A DNA stretch of 64,000 bases from Aeromicrobium sp. Leaf245. Its GTDB lineage: Bacteria; Actinomycetota; Actinomycetes; Propionibacteriales; Nocardioidaceae. The stretch lies in the NCBI RefSeq assembly GCF_942548115.1, contig NZ_OW824151.1, positions 558,001-622,000 of the forward strand. The letters run 5' to 3'. The notes below the pieces were generated by a model, which was not told the DNA's origin, searched no databases, and was given only the letters and a program-made list of their open reading frames with translations. The position numbers and the translations under genes were made by a program. Shown here one piece after another: positions 54,015-62,313 of the stretch (position 1 is the first letter of the stretch; each line of letters starts with the position of its first letter).

Positions 54015-54650
54015 ATGAGTTCTGCATCCACGCGTACACCGACCGAGGGTCGGGCACGTCTGTCCTATCGCACCATCGACCTCGTCACGATCGCGTCGCT
54101 CGGTGTCGCGTTCGGGGTCATCTTCTGGGCCTGGGGGAAGCTCTACGGCCTCCTCGACCTGGCCGCGACGATCGGCTACCCGCCGGCCGGCGCGCTGCTC
54201 GGCGGCGGCTGGCTCCTCGCCGGGGTCGTCGGCGGGCTGGTCATCCGCAGGCCGGGTGCCGCGTTCGGCACCGAGGTGGTGGCCGCCGCGATCTCGATGT
54301 TCGTGCTCGGCGGCACCGAGTGGGGCTTCACCGTCCTGCTCTCGGGCCTCGTGCAGGGCGCCGGCGCCGAGCTGGGCTTCGCCCTCGGTCGCTACCGCCG
54401 GTGGGGTCTCGGCGTGGCCGTCCTCGCGGGCGTGCTGTCGGCCGTGTTCGCCTCCGTCTACGAGTGGAACTTCTACTACGTCGACTGGGGCCTCGCCTAC
54501 AAGGTCGCCCACCTCGGCTTCTTCGCCGTGTCGGGAGCGGTCGTCGCCGGTCTGCTCGGCTGGATGCTCGTCCGCTCGCTCGCGGGCACCGGGGCGCTCG
54601 ACTCCTTCGGCGCCGGTCGCGACGCCGCCGGAGAGGGCGTGCAGGCCTGA
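54015..54650 (+). CDS. ykoE: ECF transporter substrate-binding component, thiamine/HMP type
   Basis: A 211-residue membrane protein with about five to six helices, of the YkoE family (S component of the energy-coupling-factor transporter for thiamine or its pyrimidine precursor HMP). Typical patterns are AFGVIFWAWGKLYGLLDL near residue 32 and GTEWGFTVLLSGLVQGAGAELGFALGRYRRWG in the middle, and YEWNFYYVDWGL. It is the first gene after a TPP riboswitch, which strongly supports the substrate class. Its stop overlaps the CTG start of the ATPase gene. Confidence 0.92.
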   Translation: MSSASTRTPTEGRARLSYRTIDLVTIASLGVAFGVIFWAWGKLYGLLDLAATIGYPPAGALLGGGWLLAGVVGGLVIRRPGAAFGTEVVAAAISMFVLGGTEWGFTVLLSGLVQGAGAELGFALGRYRRWGLGVAVLAGVLSAVFASVYEWNFYYVDWGLAYKVAHLGFFAVSGAVVAGLLGWMLVRSLAGTGALDSFGAGRDAAGEGVQA

Positions 54651-56089
54651 CCGCCCTGACCACCACCCGACCCGTCGAGGTCCGCCTCGACGGGTTCGGG
54701 TGGCGGCCGGTGGGTCACGCCCGACCCGTCGTGGCCGACCTCGACCTGCACGTCCCAGCGGGCCAGCGGGTGCTGCTCGCGGGCCCGAGCGGCGCCGGGA
54801 AGTCGACCCTCCTGCTGGCGCTTGCCGGTGCGCTGGGCGAGTCCGTGCCCGGGGACCTCTCGGGATCGGTCCGCGCCGAGGGCGTGCGGGGGCTCGTGAC
54901 GCAGCAGCCCGGCGACGCCGTGGTGTCGGCCCGCGTGGGCCGCGACGTCGCCTTCGGGCCCGAGAACCTCGGTCTCGACCACGACGAGACGTGGCGCCGG
55001 GTCGACGCGGCGCTCGACGCGGTCGGACTGGCCTACGGTCGTGAGCACCCCACCGACGCGCTCTCCGGGGGAGAGACCCAACGTCTGGCCCTGGCCGGCG
55101 CCCTCGCCCTGCGCCCCGGTCTGCTGCTGCTCGACGAGCCGACCTCGATGCTCGACGAGGTCTCGGCCGCCGAGGTCCGACGGGCGGTCACCGACGCCGT
55201 GGCGTCGACGGGTGCGACGCTCGTGGTGGTGGAGCACCGCATCGGGCCCTGGCTCGACCTCGTGGACCGGGTGGTCGTCCTCGGCCGTGACGGTGGCGTG
55301 CTCGCCGACACGGATCCGACCACCTTCGTGGCCGCGCACCGTGAGTCCCTCGGCGCGGTCGGGGTCTGGATGCCCGGGCTCGCGGCTCCAGTCCCGGTGC
55401 TCCCGGACCGGGGGCTGGTGGCGCCGGACGACGACGCGGTGCCGCTCGACGTCGAGCGGCTCACGGTCGAGCTGGTGCGTCGCTCGTGGCGCGGCACCAC
55501 CCGCACCCGCGCCCTCGACGACGTCGGCCTGCGCCTGGTCGACGGCGCCGCGCACGCCGTCGTCGGTCCGTCGGGGGCGGGCAAGTCCACGCTGCTCGCG
55601 GCGTGCGCCGGTCTGCAGGCCCCCACCTCGGGAGCGGTCGAGCGCGCGGGGGAGCCACTGCACCGGATGCGGTCGTCGGCACTGGCCGCCGTCTCGGGCT
55701 GGGTGCCGCAGGTCCCCGAGCACGGCCTGCTCACCACCACGGTGCGCGAGGAGGTCGCCTTCACGGCGGGTCGTCTCGGCCGATCCGTCGACGTCGACGC
55801 CGTGCTGGAGCACCTCGGGCTCGGTGCCCATGCGGACCGGAACCCCTACCGGCTCTCCGGTGGTGAGCAGCGACGGCTCGCCCTCGCCGCCGCGCTGGCG
55901 CACCGGCCAGGCTCGGTGCTGCTCGACGAGCCGACCGTCGGCCAGGACCGGCTCACCTGGGCGACCGTGGCCGGCTGGTGGCGTGCCGCCGCGGACGCCG
56001 GGGCCGTCGCGGCAGCCGCCAGCCACGACGCCGACCTCGTGGCGCTCGCCGACCGGGTCCACCGGCTCGACGGAGGGCGGCTCGCATGA
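54647..56089 (+). CDS. ykoD: ECF transporter double ATP-binding subunit (non-canonical CTG start)
   Basis: A 480-residue protein with two complete ABC ATPase domains. Domain 1 has Walker A GPSGAGKST (about 46), signature LSGGETQR, Walker B LLLLDEPTSMLDE; domain 2 has GPSGAGKST (about 306), LSGGEQRR and SVLLDEPTVGQD. Fused ATPases power ECF transporters of the YkoEDC type. No ATG, GTG or TTG precedes the first strand VEVRLDGFGW in frame until inside ykoE; a CTG at 54647 overlaps the ykoE stop (CTGA) and has GGAGAGG 10 nt upstream, so CTG is the likely start. A GTG near 54712 would remove the first strand. Confidence 0.88.
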   Translation: MTALTTTRPVEVRLDGFGWRPVGHARPVVADLDLHVPAGQRVLLAGPSGAGKSTLLLALAGALGESVPGDLSGSVRAEGVRGLVTQQPGDAVVSARVGRDVAFGPENLGLDHDETWRRVDAALDAVGLAYGREHPTDALSGGETQRLALAGALALRPGLLLLDEPTSMLDEVSAAEVRRAVTDAVASTGATLVVVEHRIGPWLDLVDRVVVLGRDGGVLADTDPTTFVAAHRESLGAVGVWMPGLAAPVPVLPDRGLVAPDDDAVPLDVERLTVELVRRSWRGTTRTRALDDVGLRLVDGAAHAVVGPSGAGKSTLLAACAGLQAPTSGAVERAGEPLHRMRSSALAAVSGWVPQVPEHGLLTTTVREEVAFTAGRLGRSVDVDAVLEHLGLGAHADRNPYRLSGGEQRRLALAAALAHRPGSVLLDEPTVGQDRLTWATVAGWWRAAADAGAVAAAASHDADLVALADRVHRLDGGRLA

Positions 56090-56814
56090 CGACCCGGCAC
56101 ACCGTTCCCACCGGTCGACGGTCGCTCCTGCTGCACGTGAACCCGCTGGCGCTTGCCGTGGTGGGCGTCGCTGCCGTGCCCGGGTCGCTCGCCGTGCGGA
56201 CGCTGCCGATCGCCCTGGTGACCGTGGCGGTCTACGCCGTCGTGCTCCTGCTGGTGGTCCCGTCGGTGCGGTACACGCTGCTGTGCCTGGCGCTCGCGGC
56301 CTTCGCGGGCCTCACGGTCGCCTACTCCACGTGGCGTCTCGGCGGGCACGACGAGACGCTGGCCCTCACCGCGGGCCTGCGCATCGTGGTGCTCGCCTGG
56401 CCGGGCGCCGTGGTGGCGGTGTTCGTCGACCCGGCCCGGCTCGGCGACCACCTGGCGCAGAACCTCCGGCTGCCGGCGCGGCCCGTGGTGGCGGTGACGT
56501 CGGCGCTGCAGCAGGCCGCCGGTCTGCTGGTCACCTGGCAGCAGCTCGTGCGAGCGCGCCGGGCCCGGGGCGCGGGACCGGCCGGTGGCCCGGTCGCCCG
56601 CTCCCGATACGGCGGCGGCCTGGTCTTCGCCCTGCTCGTCTCCTCGTTGCGCGGTGCGTCGCGCCAGTCCATCGCCCTGGACGCGCGCGGCTTCGCGTCG
56701 GCCCACGGCCGGTCGTGGGCCGAGCCGGCGCCGTGGACCCGGCTCGACGTGGCCGTCGCGGTCGGGGGAGCCATGCTCGCGGCCGTCCCGGTGGTGCTCC
56801 TGGTGGCGGTCTAG
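56086..56814 (+). CDS. ykoC: ECF transporter transmembrane component
   Basis: A 242-residue membrane protein of the EcfT family with about five helices, carrying the coupling motif ARRARG in TWQQLVRARRARGAG (about 150) and DARGF in SIALDARGFASAH (about 205), the two ATPase-contact regions of EcfT. It completes the riboswitch-controlled ykoEDC operon and overlaps ykoD by 4 bp. It works as the scaffold between YkoE and the two ATPase domains. Confidence 0.9.
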   Translation: MTTRHTVPTGRRSLLLHVNPLALAVVGVAAVPGSLAVRTLPIALVTVAVYAVVLLLVVPSVRYTLLCLALAAFAGLTVAYSTWRLGGHDETLALTAGLRIVVLAWPGAVVAVFVDPARLGDHLAQNLRLPARPVVAVTSALQQAAGLLVTWQQLVRARRARGAGPAGGPVARSRYGGGLVFALLVSSLRGASRQSIALDARGFASAHGRSWAEPAPWTRLDVAVAVGGAMLAAVPVVLLVAV

Positions 56815-56834
56815 CCAGGACCTGGGTCACGCAC

Positions 56835-56861
56835 TAGGGTGCGAACTAAGCAAGCGCTTAG
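56835..56861 (+). promoter_or_regulatory. Promoter element and dyad operator of the MaoC-FadE-SDR operon
   Basis: TAGGGT at 56835-56840 is a possible -10 box; CTAAGC-aagc-GCTTAG (56846-56861) is a perfect dyad just downstream, the size of a TetR-family operator. A regulator of acyl-CoA metabolism is likely but is not encoded here. Confidence 0.6.
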
Positions 56862-56888
56862 CCCGACGTCACTTCCGGAGGTACCCCC

Positions 56889-57347
56889 ATGGTCCGCGTG
56901 TTCGACAGTCTCGACGCCTTCAAGGCAGCCGCTGGGGAGGAGCTCGGCACCAGCGACTGGGTCACCGTCACCCAGGAGCAGATCAACACGTTCGCCGACG
57001 CCACCGGCGACCACCAGTGGATCCACGTCGACCCCGAGCGTGCCGCATCGGGCCCGTTCGGCGGCACCATCGCGCACGGCTACCTCACGCTCTCGTTGCT
57101 GCCGGTCTTCGTCGAGCAGATCTACTCGATCCAGGGCCTGGCGTTCGGCATGAACTACGGCGCCAACAAGGTGCGCTTCCCCGCCCCGGTCCCGGTCGAC
57201 TCACGGCTGCGGGCCACCGCCACCCTCGTCGAGACCCGCGACATCCCGATCGGCACCCAGGGCATCGTCAACGTGGTCGTCGAGCGCGAGGGCTCCGACA
57301 AGCCGGTGTGCATCGCCGAGGTCATCTACGTGATGGCCGGTGCCTGA
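56889..57347 (+). CDS. MaoC-family (R)-specific enoyl-CoA hydratase
   Basis: A 152-residue hotdog-fold hydratase. The hydratase-2 motif with the catalytic Asp and His is FADATGDHQWIHVDPERA (about residues 36-53), followed by GPFGGTIAHGYLTLSL. It hydrates enoyl-CoA to the (R)-3-hydroxyacyl form. GGAGG at 7 nt before the ATG. It overlaps or abuts the acyl-CoA dehydrogenase gene, and an SDR gene follows, so all three act on acyl-CoA in one operon. Confidence 0.9.
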   Translation: MVRVFDSLDAFKAAAGEELGTSDWVTVTQEQINTFADATGDHQWIHVDPERAASGPFGGTIAHGYLTLSLLPVFVEQIYSIQGLAFGMNYGANKVRFPAPVPVDSRLRATATLVETRDIPIGTQGIVNVVVEREGSDKPVCIAEVIYVMAGA

Positions 57348-57348
57348 G

Positions 57349-58572
57349 ATGCACTTCGCCTTCGACGAGACCACCACCGAGCTCATCCAGAAGCTCGAGA
57401 CCTTCATGGACGAGAAGGTCTACCCCGCCGAGCACGAGGCCGAGCAGCAGATCAAGGCCCTGTACGACGAGGACCGCTGGGACCCGCCGGCCGTGCTCGA
57501 CGGCCTCAAGGCCGAGGCGCGCGAGCGCGGTCTGTGGAACTTCTTCCTCGCCGGCCACCCGGAGGAGGGCGGTCTGACGAACCTGCAGTACGCCCCGCTC
57601 GCGGAGATCACCGGCCGGTCCATCCAGCTGGCTCCGGCGGCCATCAACTGCGCCGCGCCCGACACGGGCAACATGGAGGTGCTGACGATGTTCGGCACCG
57701 CCGAGCAGAAGGAGCAGTGGCTGAAGCCGCTGCTCGCCGGCGAGATCCGGTCCGCGTTCGCCATGACCGAGCCCGACGTGGCCTCGTCGGACGCCACCAA
57801 CATCGAGCTGTCGATCGTGCGTGACGGCGACGAGTACGTCATCAACGGCCGCAAGTGGTGGATCACCGGCGCGATGAACCCGAACTGCCAGGTCTTCATC
57901 GTCATGGGCAAGACCGACACGTCGGCCGAGCGCCACCGCCAGCAGTCGATGATCCTCGTCCCTCGCGACACCCCCGGGCTCGAGGTCGTGCGCGGCATGC
58001 ACGTGTTCGGCTTCCACGACCGCGACCACGGCGGCCACGCCGAGCTGAGGTTCACCGACGTCCGCGTGCCCGCCACGAACCTCATCGGCGGCGAGGGCGA
58101 GGGCTTCGCCATCGCCCAGGCGCGCCTGGGGCCCGGCCGCATCCACCACTGCATGCGCTCGATCGGCCTGGCCGAGCGTGCGGTCGAGCTCATGTGCGAG
58201 CGTGCGCTCAGCCGCACGACCTTCGGCAAGCCGATCGCCCAGCAGGGTGTGGTCCAGGACTGGATCGCCGAGTCGCGCGTCAAGCTGGAGCAGCTGCGTC
58301 TGCTGACCCTCAAGACCGCCTGGCTCATGGACACCGTGGGCAACCGCGGCGCCCACAAGGAGATCCAGGCGATCAAGATCGCCACCCCGCAGACGGTGGA
58401 GTGGATCCTCGACAAGGCCATCCAGGTGCACGGCGCCGGTGGGCTGAGCCAGGACTTCCCGCTCGCGGAGATGTTCGCCGGGATCCGCACCCTGCGCTTC
58501 GCCGACGGACCCGACGAGGTGCACAAGGCCTCGCTCGCCCGCGCCGAGCTGAAGAAGTACGCGGCACGATGA
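57349..58572 (+). CDS. Acyl-CoA dehydrogenase (ACAD10/11-like)
   Basis: A 407-residue flavoprotein dehydrogenase with the ACAD blocks FAMTEPDVASSDATN (about 138-152) and the FAD/CoA region WWITGAMNPNCQVF. The C-terminal part ends AGIRTLRFADGPDEVHKASLARAEL, the pattern of the ACAD10/11 and FadE-long-chain group, where an Asp rather than the YEGT Glu stands near the base position. ATG at 57349 overlaps nothing; an in-frame GTG at 57340 would overlap the MaoC stop. Electrons would be passed to ETF and EtfD. Confidence 0.9.
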   Translation: MHFAFDETTTELIQKLETFMDEKVYPAEHEAEQQIKALYDEDRWDPPAVLDGLKAEARERGLWNFFLAGHPEEGGLTNLQYAPLAEITGRSIQLAPAAINCAAPDTGNMEVLTMFGTAEQKEQWLKPLLAGEIRSAFAMTEPDVASSDATNIELSIVRDGDEYVINGRKWWITGAMNPNCQVFIVMGKTDTSAERHRQQSMILVPRDTPGLEVVRGMHVFGFHDRDHGGHAELRFTDVRVPATNLIGGEGEGFAIAQARLGPGRIHHCMRSIGLAERAVELMCERALSRTTFGKPIAQQGVVQDWIAESRVKLEQLRLLTLKTAWLMDTVGNRGAHKEIQAIKIATPQTVEWILDKAIQVHGAGGLSQDFPLAEMFAGIRTLRFADGPDEVHKASLARAELKKYAAR

Positions 58573-58582
58573 GGACTGCTCG

Positions 58583-59407
58583 ATGAGGATCGAGGGAGCG
58601 TCGGCGGTCGTCACGGGCGCGGCCGGCGGCATCGGCCTGGCCGTCGCGCGGGCCCTGCTCGAGCGTGGTGCGGGTTCGGTCGTGCTGGCCGACCTCGACG
58701 GCGACCGGCTCGACGCCGCCGCCGACGCCCTGGCCGACGAGCTCGGTGACCGGGTCCACCGCCGCGCTGCCGATGTGACGAGCGAGATCGGTGTCGACGC
58801 GGTGCTGCAGAGCGCCCCGACGCCGGTCGACCTCTACGTCGCCAACGCGGGCGTGTTCCGCGGCTTCGGCCTCGAGGCCTCCCCGGAGGACTGGGCCGCG
58901 TCGTGGGACGTCAACGTCATGGGCCACGTCGCCGCCGCCCGGGCACTGGTGCCCGGGTGGGTCGAGGGCGCGACCGCCGAGAGCGGACCGGCGGGGTGCT
59001 TCGTGAGCGTCGCGTCGGCCGCGGGCCTGCTCACCCAGCTGGGCTCGCCGACCTACTCGGTGACCAAGCACGCGGCCGTCGGCTTCGCCGAGTGGCTCGC
59101 CGCCACCTACGGCGACCGCGGCGTGCAGGTCACCTGCGCGTGCCCCATGGGAGTCCGCACGGCCATGCTCGAGTCGGGCGAGACGAGCGACGACCCCGAC
59201 GCAACCCTCGGGATGCGCGCGGTCACGTCGGCCGGCAACGCGCTCGAGCCGGCCGAGGTCGCGGCGACGATCCTCGACGCCGTCGAGGCAGGTCGCTTCC
59301 AGGCCCTGCCCCACCCCGACGTCGCCACCATGTGGGCGCAGAAGGCCGCCGACCCCGACCGCTGGATCTCCGGCATGCAGCGCTACCGCCGCCACCTCGA
59401 GGCCTGA
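58583..59407 (+). CDS. Short-chain dehydrogenase/reductase
   Basis: A 274-residue classical SDR: TGAAGGIG (about 11-18), Asp in LADLDGD favouring NAD, VANAGVF (about 88-94), Ser in SVASAAG, and Tyr-x3-Lys in TYSVTKHAA (about 158-162). It follows the acyl-CoA dehydrogenase by 10 nt in the operon, consistent with oxidation of a 3-hydroxyacyl-CoA or a related alcohol, though the substrate is unproven. Confidence 0.88.
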   Translation: MRIEGASAVVTGAAGGIGLAVARALLERGAGSVVLADLDGDRLDAAADALADELGDRVHRRAADVTSEIGVDAVLQSAPTPVDLYVANAGVFRGFGLEASPEDWAASWDVNVMGHVAAARALVPGWVEGATAESGPAGCFVSVASAAGLLTQLGSPTYSVTKHAAVGFAEWLAATYGDRGVQVTCACPMGVRTAMLESGETSDDPDATLGMRAVTSAGNALEPAEVAATILDAVEAGRFQALPHPDVATMWAQKAADPDRWISGMQRYRRHLEA

Positions 59408-59416
59408 CCCGTCCCA

Positions 59417-59513
59417 GCGATTCCCATCAGGTGATGGGAATCGCGAGCACACCATGGTTCTCTGCCACTCACCTCGGCGTGCCCGCCGGGGTGAGTGGGT
59501 GAGAACCATGGTG
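59417..59513. repeat. Two adjacent intergenic palindromes
   Basis: A perfect 13-bp inverted repeat (59417-59429 and 59432-59444, GCGATTCCCATCA/TGATGGGAATCGC) is followed by a 24-nt inverted repeat with two mismatches (59450-59473 and 59490-59513) that includes CACCATGGTTCTC. It fills the gap after the SDR gene. The first may be its terminator. Confidence 0.75.
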
Positions 59514-59560
59514 GGTGCGTGGCCAGTACCCGCCACAGGTCGAGCCGGAGAGTCGCTCGG

Positions 59561-59574
59561 TAGGGTCGCGGCCA
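59561..59574 (+). promoter_or_regulatory. Leaderless promoter of the small membrane-protein gene
   Basis: TAGGGT at 59561-59566 is 7 nt before the ATG at 59574. Confidence 0.55.
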
Positions 59575-59957
59575 TGAAGATCGGACCCGGCCTCGTGGTG
59601 CCCGCCCTCGCCGAGCTCGTGCTGCTCGCCCTCTACGTGACCGACGTGCTGGGCGACGCCGCATGGCCCGACGGCTTCGTCGTGCCCGGTCGCGTGGTCG
59701 TGGTCGTCGCCGCCGTCGTCATCGCCGGGATCTGCTACCAGGCGTGGGCGAGCGTGACCTCGCAACAGCGGACCCCCCTCGTGCACGCCTCGGCCGGCGC
59801 GTCGCTGATCGGCGGCGCGGCCCTCGCCTCCGCGGTCACCGCTGCCGAGGCCGGTCGGATCTTCGGCGCCCCCGCCCTGGCCACGCTCGGGACGGCCGCG
59901 CTCGTGGCCGCCGTGGTGTGCCACCAGCTGTCGTCGGCACGCCGCTCCCTGTCCTGA
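59574..59957 (+). CDS. Small four-helix membrane protein, function unknown
   Basis: A 127-residue protein with four hydrophobic segments: VVPALAELVLLALYVTDVLG, VVVVVAAVVIAGICYQAW, ASAGASLIGGAALASAVTAA and APALATLGTAALVAAVVCHQL. I do not recognise a named family. ATG at 59574 fits a leaderless promoter; longer frames start inside the upstream palindromes. A strong hairpin follows directly. It is probably monocistronic, in the plasma membrane. Confidence 0.65.
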   Translation: MKIGPGLVVPALAELVLLALYVTDVLGDAAWPDGFVVPGRVVVVVAAVVIAGICYQAWASVTSQQRTPLVHASAGASLIGGAALASAVTAAEAGRIFGAPALATLGTAALVAAVVCHQLSSARRSLS

Positions 59958-59971
59958 GCCACGCACGCACG

Positions 59972-60008
59972 ACGACGGGCCCCGACCGCCATGGTCGGGG
60001 CCCGTCGT
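59972..60008. terminator. Bidirectional terminator hairpin
   Basis: Perfect 16-bp stem ACGACGGGCCCCGACC / GGTCGGGGCCCGTCGT with loop GCCAT, extendable by GCAC/GTGC bases, between convergent genes. Confidence 0.85.
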
Positions 60009-60030
60009 GGTGCGTGTGTCGTGCCGTGCG

Positions 60031-62160
60031 TCAGACGCCGATCTCGCGGCCGTCCTTGCGCCACACCACGGCCACCGAGGGACGCGGGACCGACGAGCCG
60101 CCGTCGGGCCAGTGCGACGCCGGGGCGTCCGCCGACGCGCCGTCCTTCTCGCCCGGGTGCTGGACGCAGACGAGCACGCGGTGCCTCTGCACCACCGGCC
60201 CGCAGGTCTCGGCGCCGAGCGGGACGGTGAGGAACTGGCGGGTCAGGCCACGGTCGCGACCCTCCACCGCCACGCCGAACAGCCCGTCGTTCGAGCCGAG
60301 CGCGTTGCCGTCCGTGGAGACCCAGAGGTTGCCGTGCCGGTCGAACGTCACGTTGTCCGGGCAGGAGATCGGCGAGACCTGGCTCTTGTCGTAGCCGCCG
60401 AAGTACGTGGCCGGGTCGTTCGGGTCGCCGCAGACCAGCAGCAGGCTCCACGCGAACCGGGTGGCACCGCTGTCGTTGCGGTGCTCCGTCAGCTCGAGCA
60501 CGTGGCCGTTCTTGTTGGCGTTGCGCGGGTTTGCCTCGTCGGCACCGGCCTTGCCCGCGGCACCCCGGTTCGAGTTGTTGGTCAGGGCCACGTAGACCTT
60601 GCCGCTCACGGGGCTCGGCTCCACGTCCTCGGGGCGATCCATCTTGGTGGCGCCCGCGACGTCGGCGGCCTGCCGGGTGAACAGCAGCACCTCCTCGGCC
60701 GTGAAGCCCTTCACGAACGACTTCGTGCCGCTCACGAGCGGGATCCAGGTGCCGGAGCCGTCGAACTCGCCGTCCTTCGGGAGCGTGCCCGTGCCGTCGA
60801 TCTGCGACGTGGGGGAGTCGCCGGTCAGCTTCGCGACGTAGAGGGTGCCGTGGTCGAGCAGCGTGTCGTTGTGTCGCTTGGCCGACGCGGACCGCCCCTT
60901 CTTCATGCGGTCGCGCGAGACGAACTTGTACAGGTAGTCGAAGCGCTCGTCGTCGCCCATGTAGACGGCGACCCGTCCGTCCTTCGTGATGCGGGGCTGG
61001 GCGGCCTCGTGCTTGAACCGGCCCAGGGCGGTGCGCTTGCGCGGGACGGCGCGGGGGTCGTACGGGTCGACCTCGACGATCCAGCCGAAGCGGTTGACCT
61101 CGTTGGGCTCCTTCGCGAGGTCGAAGCGGTCGTCGAACTTCTCCCACTGGCGCTCGCTCGCGGTGCCGGCGACGCCGTAGCGGGCGAGCCGCGCCGCGGT
61201 CGTCGGGTCGGTCACCGTGGCGGCGTTGGCGAAGTACTGGTTGAAGTTCTCCTCGGCCGTCAGCCACGTGCCCCAAGGCGTGGTGCCGCCGGCGCAGTTG
61301 TTGAGGGTGCCGAGCACGGTGCGACCACGCGGGTCGGCCTTCGTGCGGACGAGCGGGTGGCCGGCCACGGGACCGGTGAGCCGGAACTCGGTCTGGGTGT
61401 GGAAGCGGCGGTTGAGCTGGTGCCCGACGACCGGCTCCAGCGACCCGTTGCGGGTCTCCCGGACCGCCACCACGGACAGCCCGTGGGCGGCCCACGACGT
61501 CTCGACCTGCTCGCGCGTCGGGTTGGCCGGGTCGTAGCCGGGGTACATGAGCTCCTCGCTCGTGTACTCGTGGTTGGCGACCAGCAGCTGCGTGCCGCGC
61601 GACAGCGGCAGGAGCGCGAGGAAGTCGTTGTTGAAGCCGAACTGGCGACGCTGAGCGGCGGCGCTCTGCCGGTCGACCGACCAGCGCGGGGAGTCCTTGA
61701 ACAGCGGGTCGCCCCAGCGGATCACGACGTCCTGGCGGTAGCCGGAGGGGATGGTGATCGCGTCGGCGGTGTTGGGGGCGACGGGGTCGAAGCGCAGGCC
61801 GTACGGACCCTTGCCCTTGGGGGCGGGGCCGGGCTTGCCCTTGGGGCCCTTGGTGGCGGGGGCCGTGGGCACGGCGGCGGCCGGCCCTGCGAACGCCGCC
61901 GTGGCGGCCGTGGCGGCGCCGATCACGGCACCGGCGCGCAGCACGCCGCGGCGGCTGGCCGCACGAGCCATCACGTCGGCGAACGTCTCGTTGTCCGACG
62001 TGTTGGGCGCGTCGTGGGCGCAGGCGTCGCCGCAGCGGTAGCGGCAGGTGAGGGCGGCGCGTCCGGACGCGCAGGGCGCCTCGGGCGGGCAGGTTCCGGC
62101 GGCACCCTCGGTGGGGAGGGTCACGACGGGGAGCAAGGGGCGTTCGGGCGTGATCGTCAC
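60031..62160 (-). CDS. phoX: PhoX-family alkaline phosphatase, Tat-exported
   Basis: A 709-residue PhoX (DUF839) phosphatase that releases phosphate outside the cell. The Tat signal is SRRGVLRAGAVIGAATAATAAFAGPAAA (motif at 69-74), so the enzyme folds before export. It is preceded by a Cys-containing segment (CPPEAPC, CRYRCGDACAHD, C24-C47), as in other actinobacterial members of the family. The beta-propeller body carries VANHEYTSEE, LNNCAGGTTPWGTWLTAEEN, and the DRPEDVEPSP block that coordinates iron/calcium. GTG start with GGAGG 7 nt upstream. Phosphate-starvation control is usual for the family; no Pho box was identified. Confidence 0.9.
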   Translation of the reverse strand: MTITPERPLLPVVTLPTEGAAGTCPPEAPCASGRAALTCRYRCGDACAHDAPNTSDNETFADVMARAASRRGVLRAGAVIGAATAATAAFAGPAAAVPTAPATKGPKGKPGPAPKGKGPYGLRFDPVAPNTADAITIPSGYRQDVVIRWGDPLFKDSPRWSVDRQSAAAQRRQFGFNNDFLALLPLSRGTQLLVANHEYTSEELMYPGYDPANPTREQVETSWAAHGLSVVAVRETRNGSLEPVVGHQLNRRFHTQTEFRLTGPVAGHPLVRTKADPRGRTVLGTLNNCAGGTTPWGTWLTAEENFNQYFANAATVTDPTTAARLARYGVAGTASERQWEKFDDRFDLAKEPNEVNRFGWIVEVDPYDPRAVPRKRTALGRFKHEAAQPRITKDGRVAVYMGDDERFDYLYKFVSRDRMKKGRSASAKRHNDTLLDHGTLYVAKLTGDSPTSQIDGTGTLPKDGEFDGSGTWIPLVSGTKSFVKGFTAEEVLLFTRQAADVAGATKMDRPEDVEPSPVSGKVYVALTNNSNRGAAGKAGADEANPRNANKNGHVLELTEHRNDSGATRFAWSLLLVCGDPNDPATYFGGYDKSQVSPISCPDNVTFDRHGNLWVSTDGNALGSNDGLFGVAVEGRDRGLTRQFLTVPLGAETCGPVVQRHRVLVCVQHPGEKDGASADAPASHWPDGGSSVPRPSVAVVWRKDGREIGV

Positions 62161-62299
62161 GGAAGTCCTCCAGAGCGGGGGAGCGTCGGGCCGCCCCCCT
62201 TCGACGCCATGACGGTAGGAGCGCCGCCGGACGTCGACGTGGACCCTGGGTGAACAGGAGGTGACGGTACTCAGGGCCCGGGCCCGTGGCCGGGCGGAC

Positions 62300-62313
62300 T
62301 ACGCTCGATCCCA
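62300..62313 (+). promoter_or_regulatory. Leaderless promoter of map
   Basis: TACGCT at 62300-62305 is 7 nt before the ATG at 62313. Confidence 0.55.
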
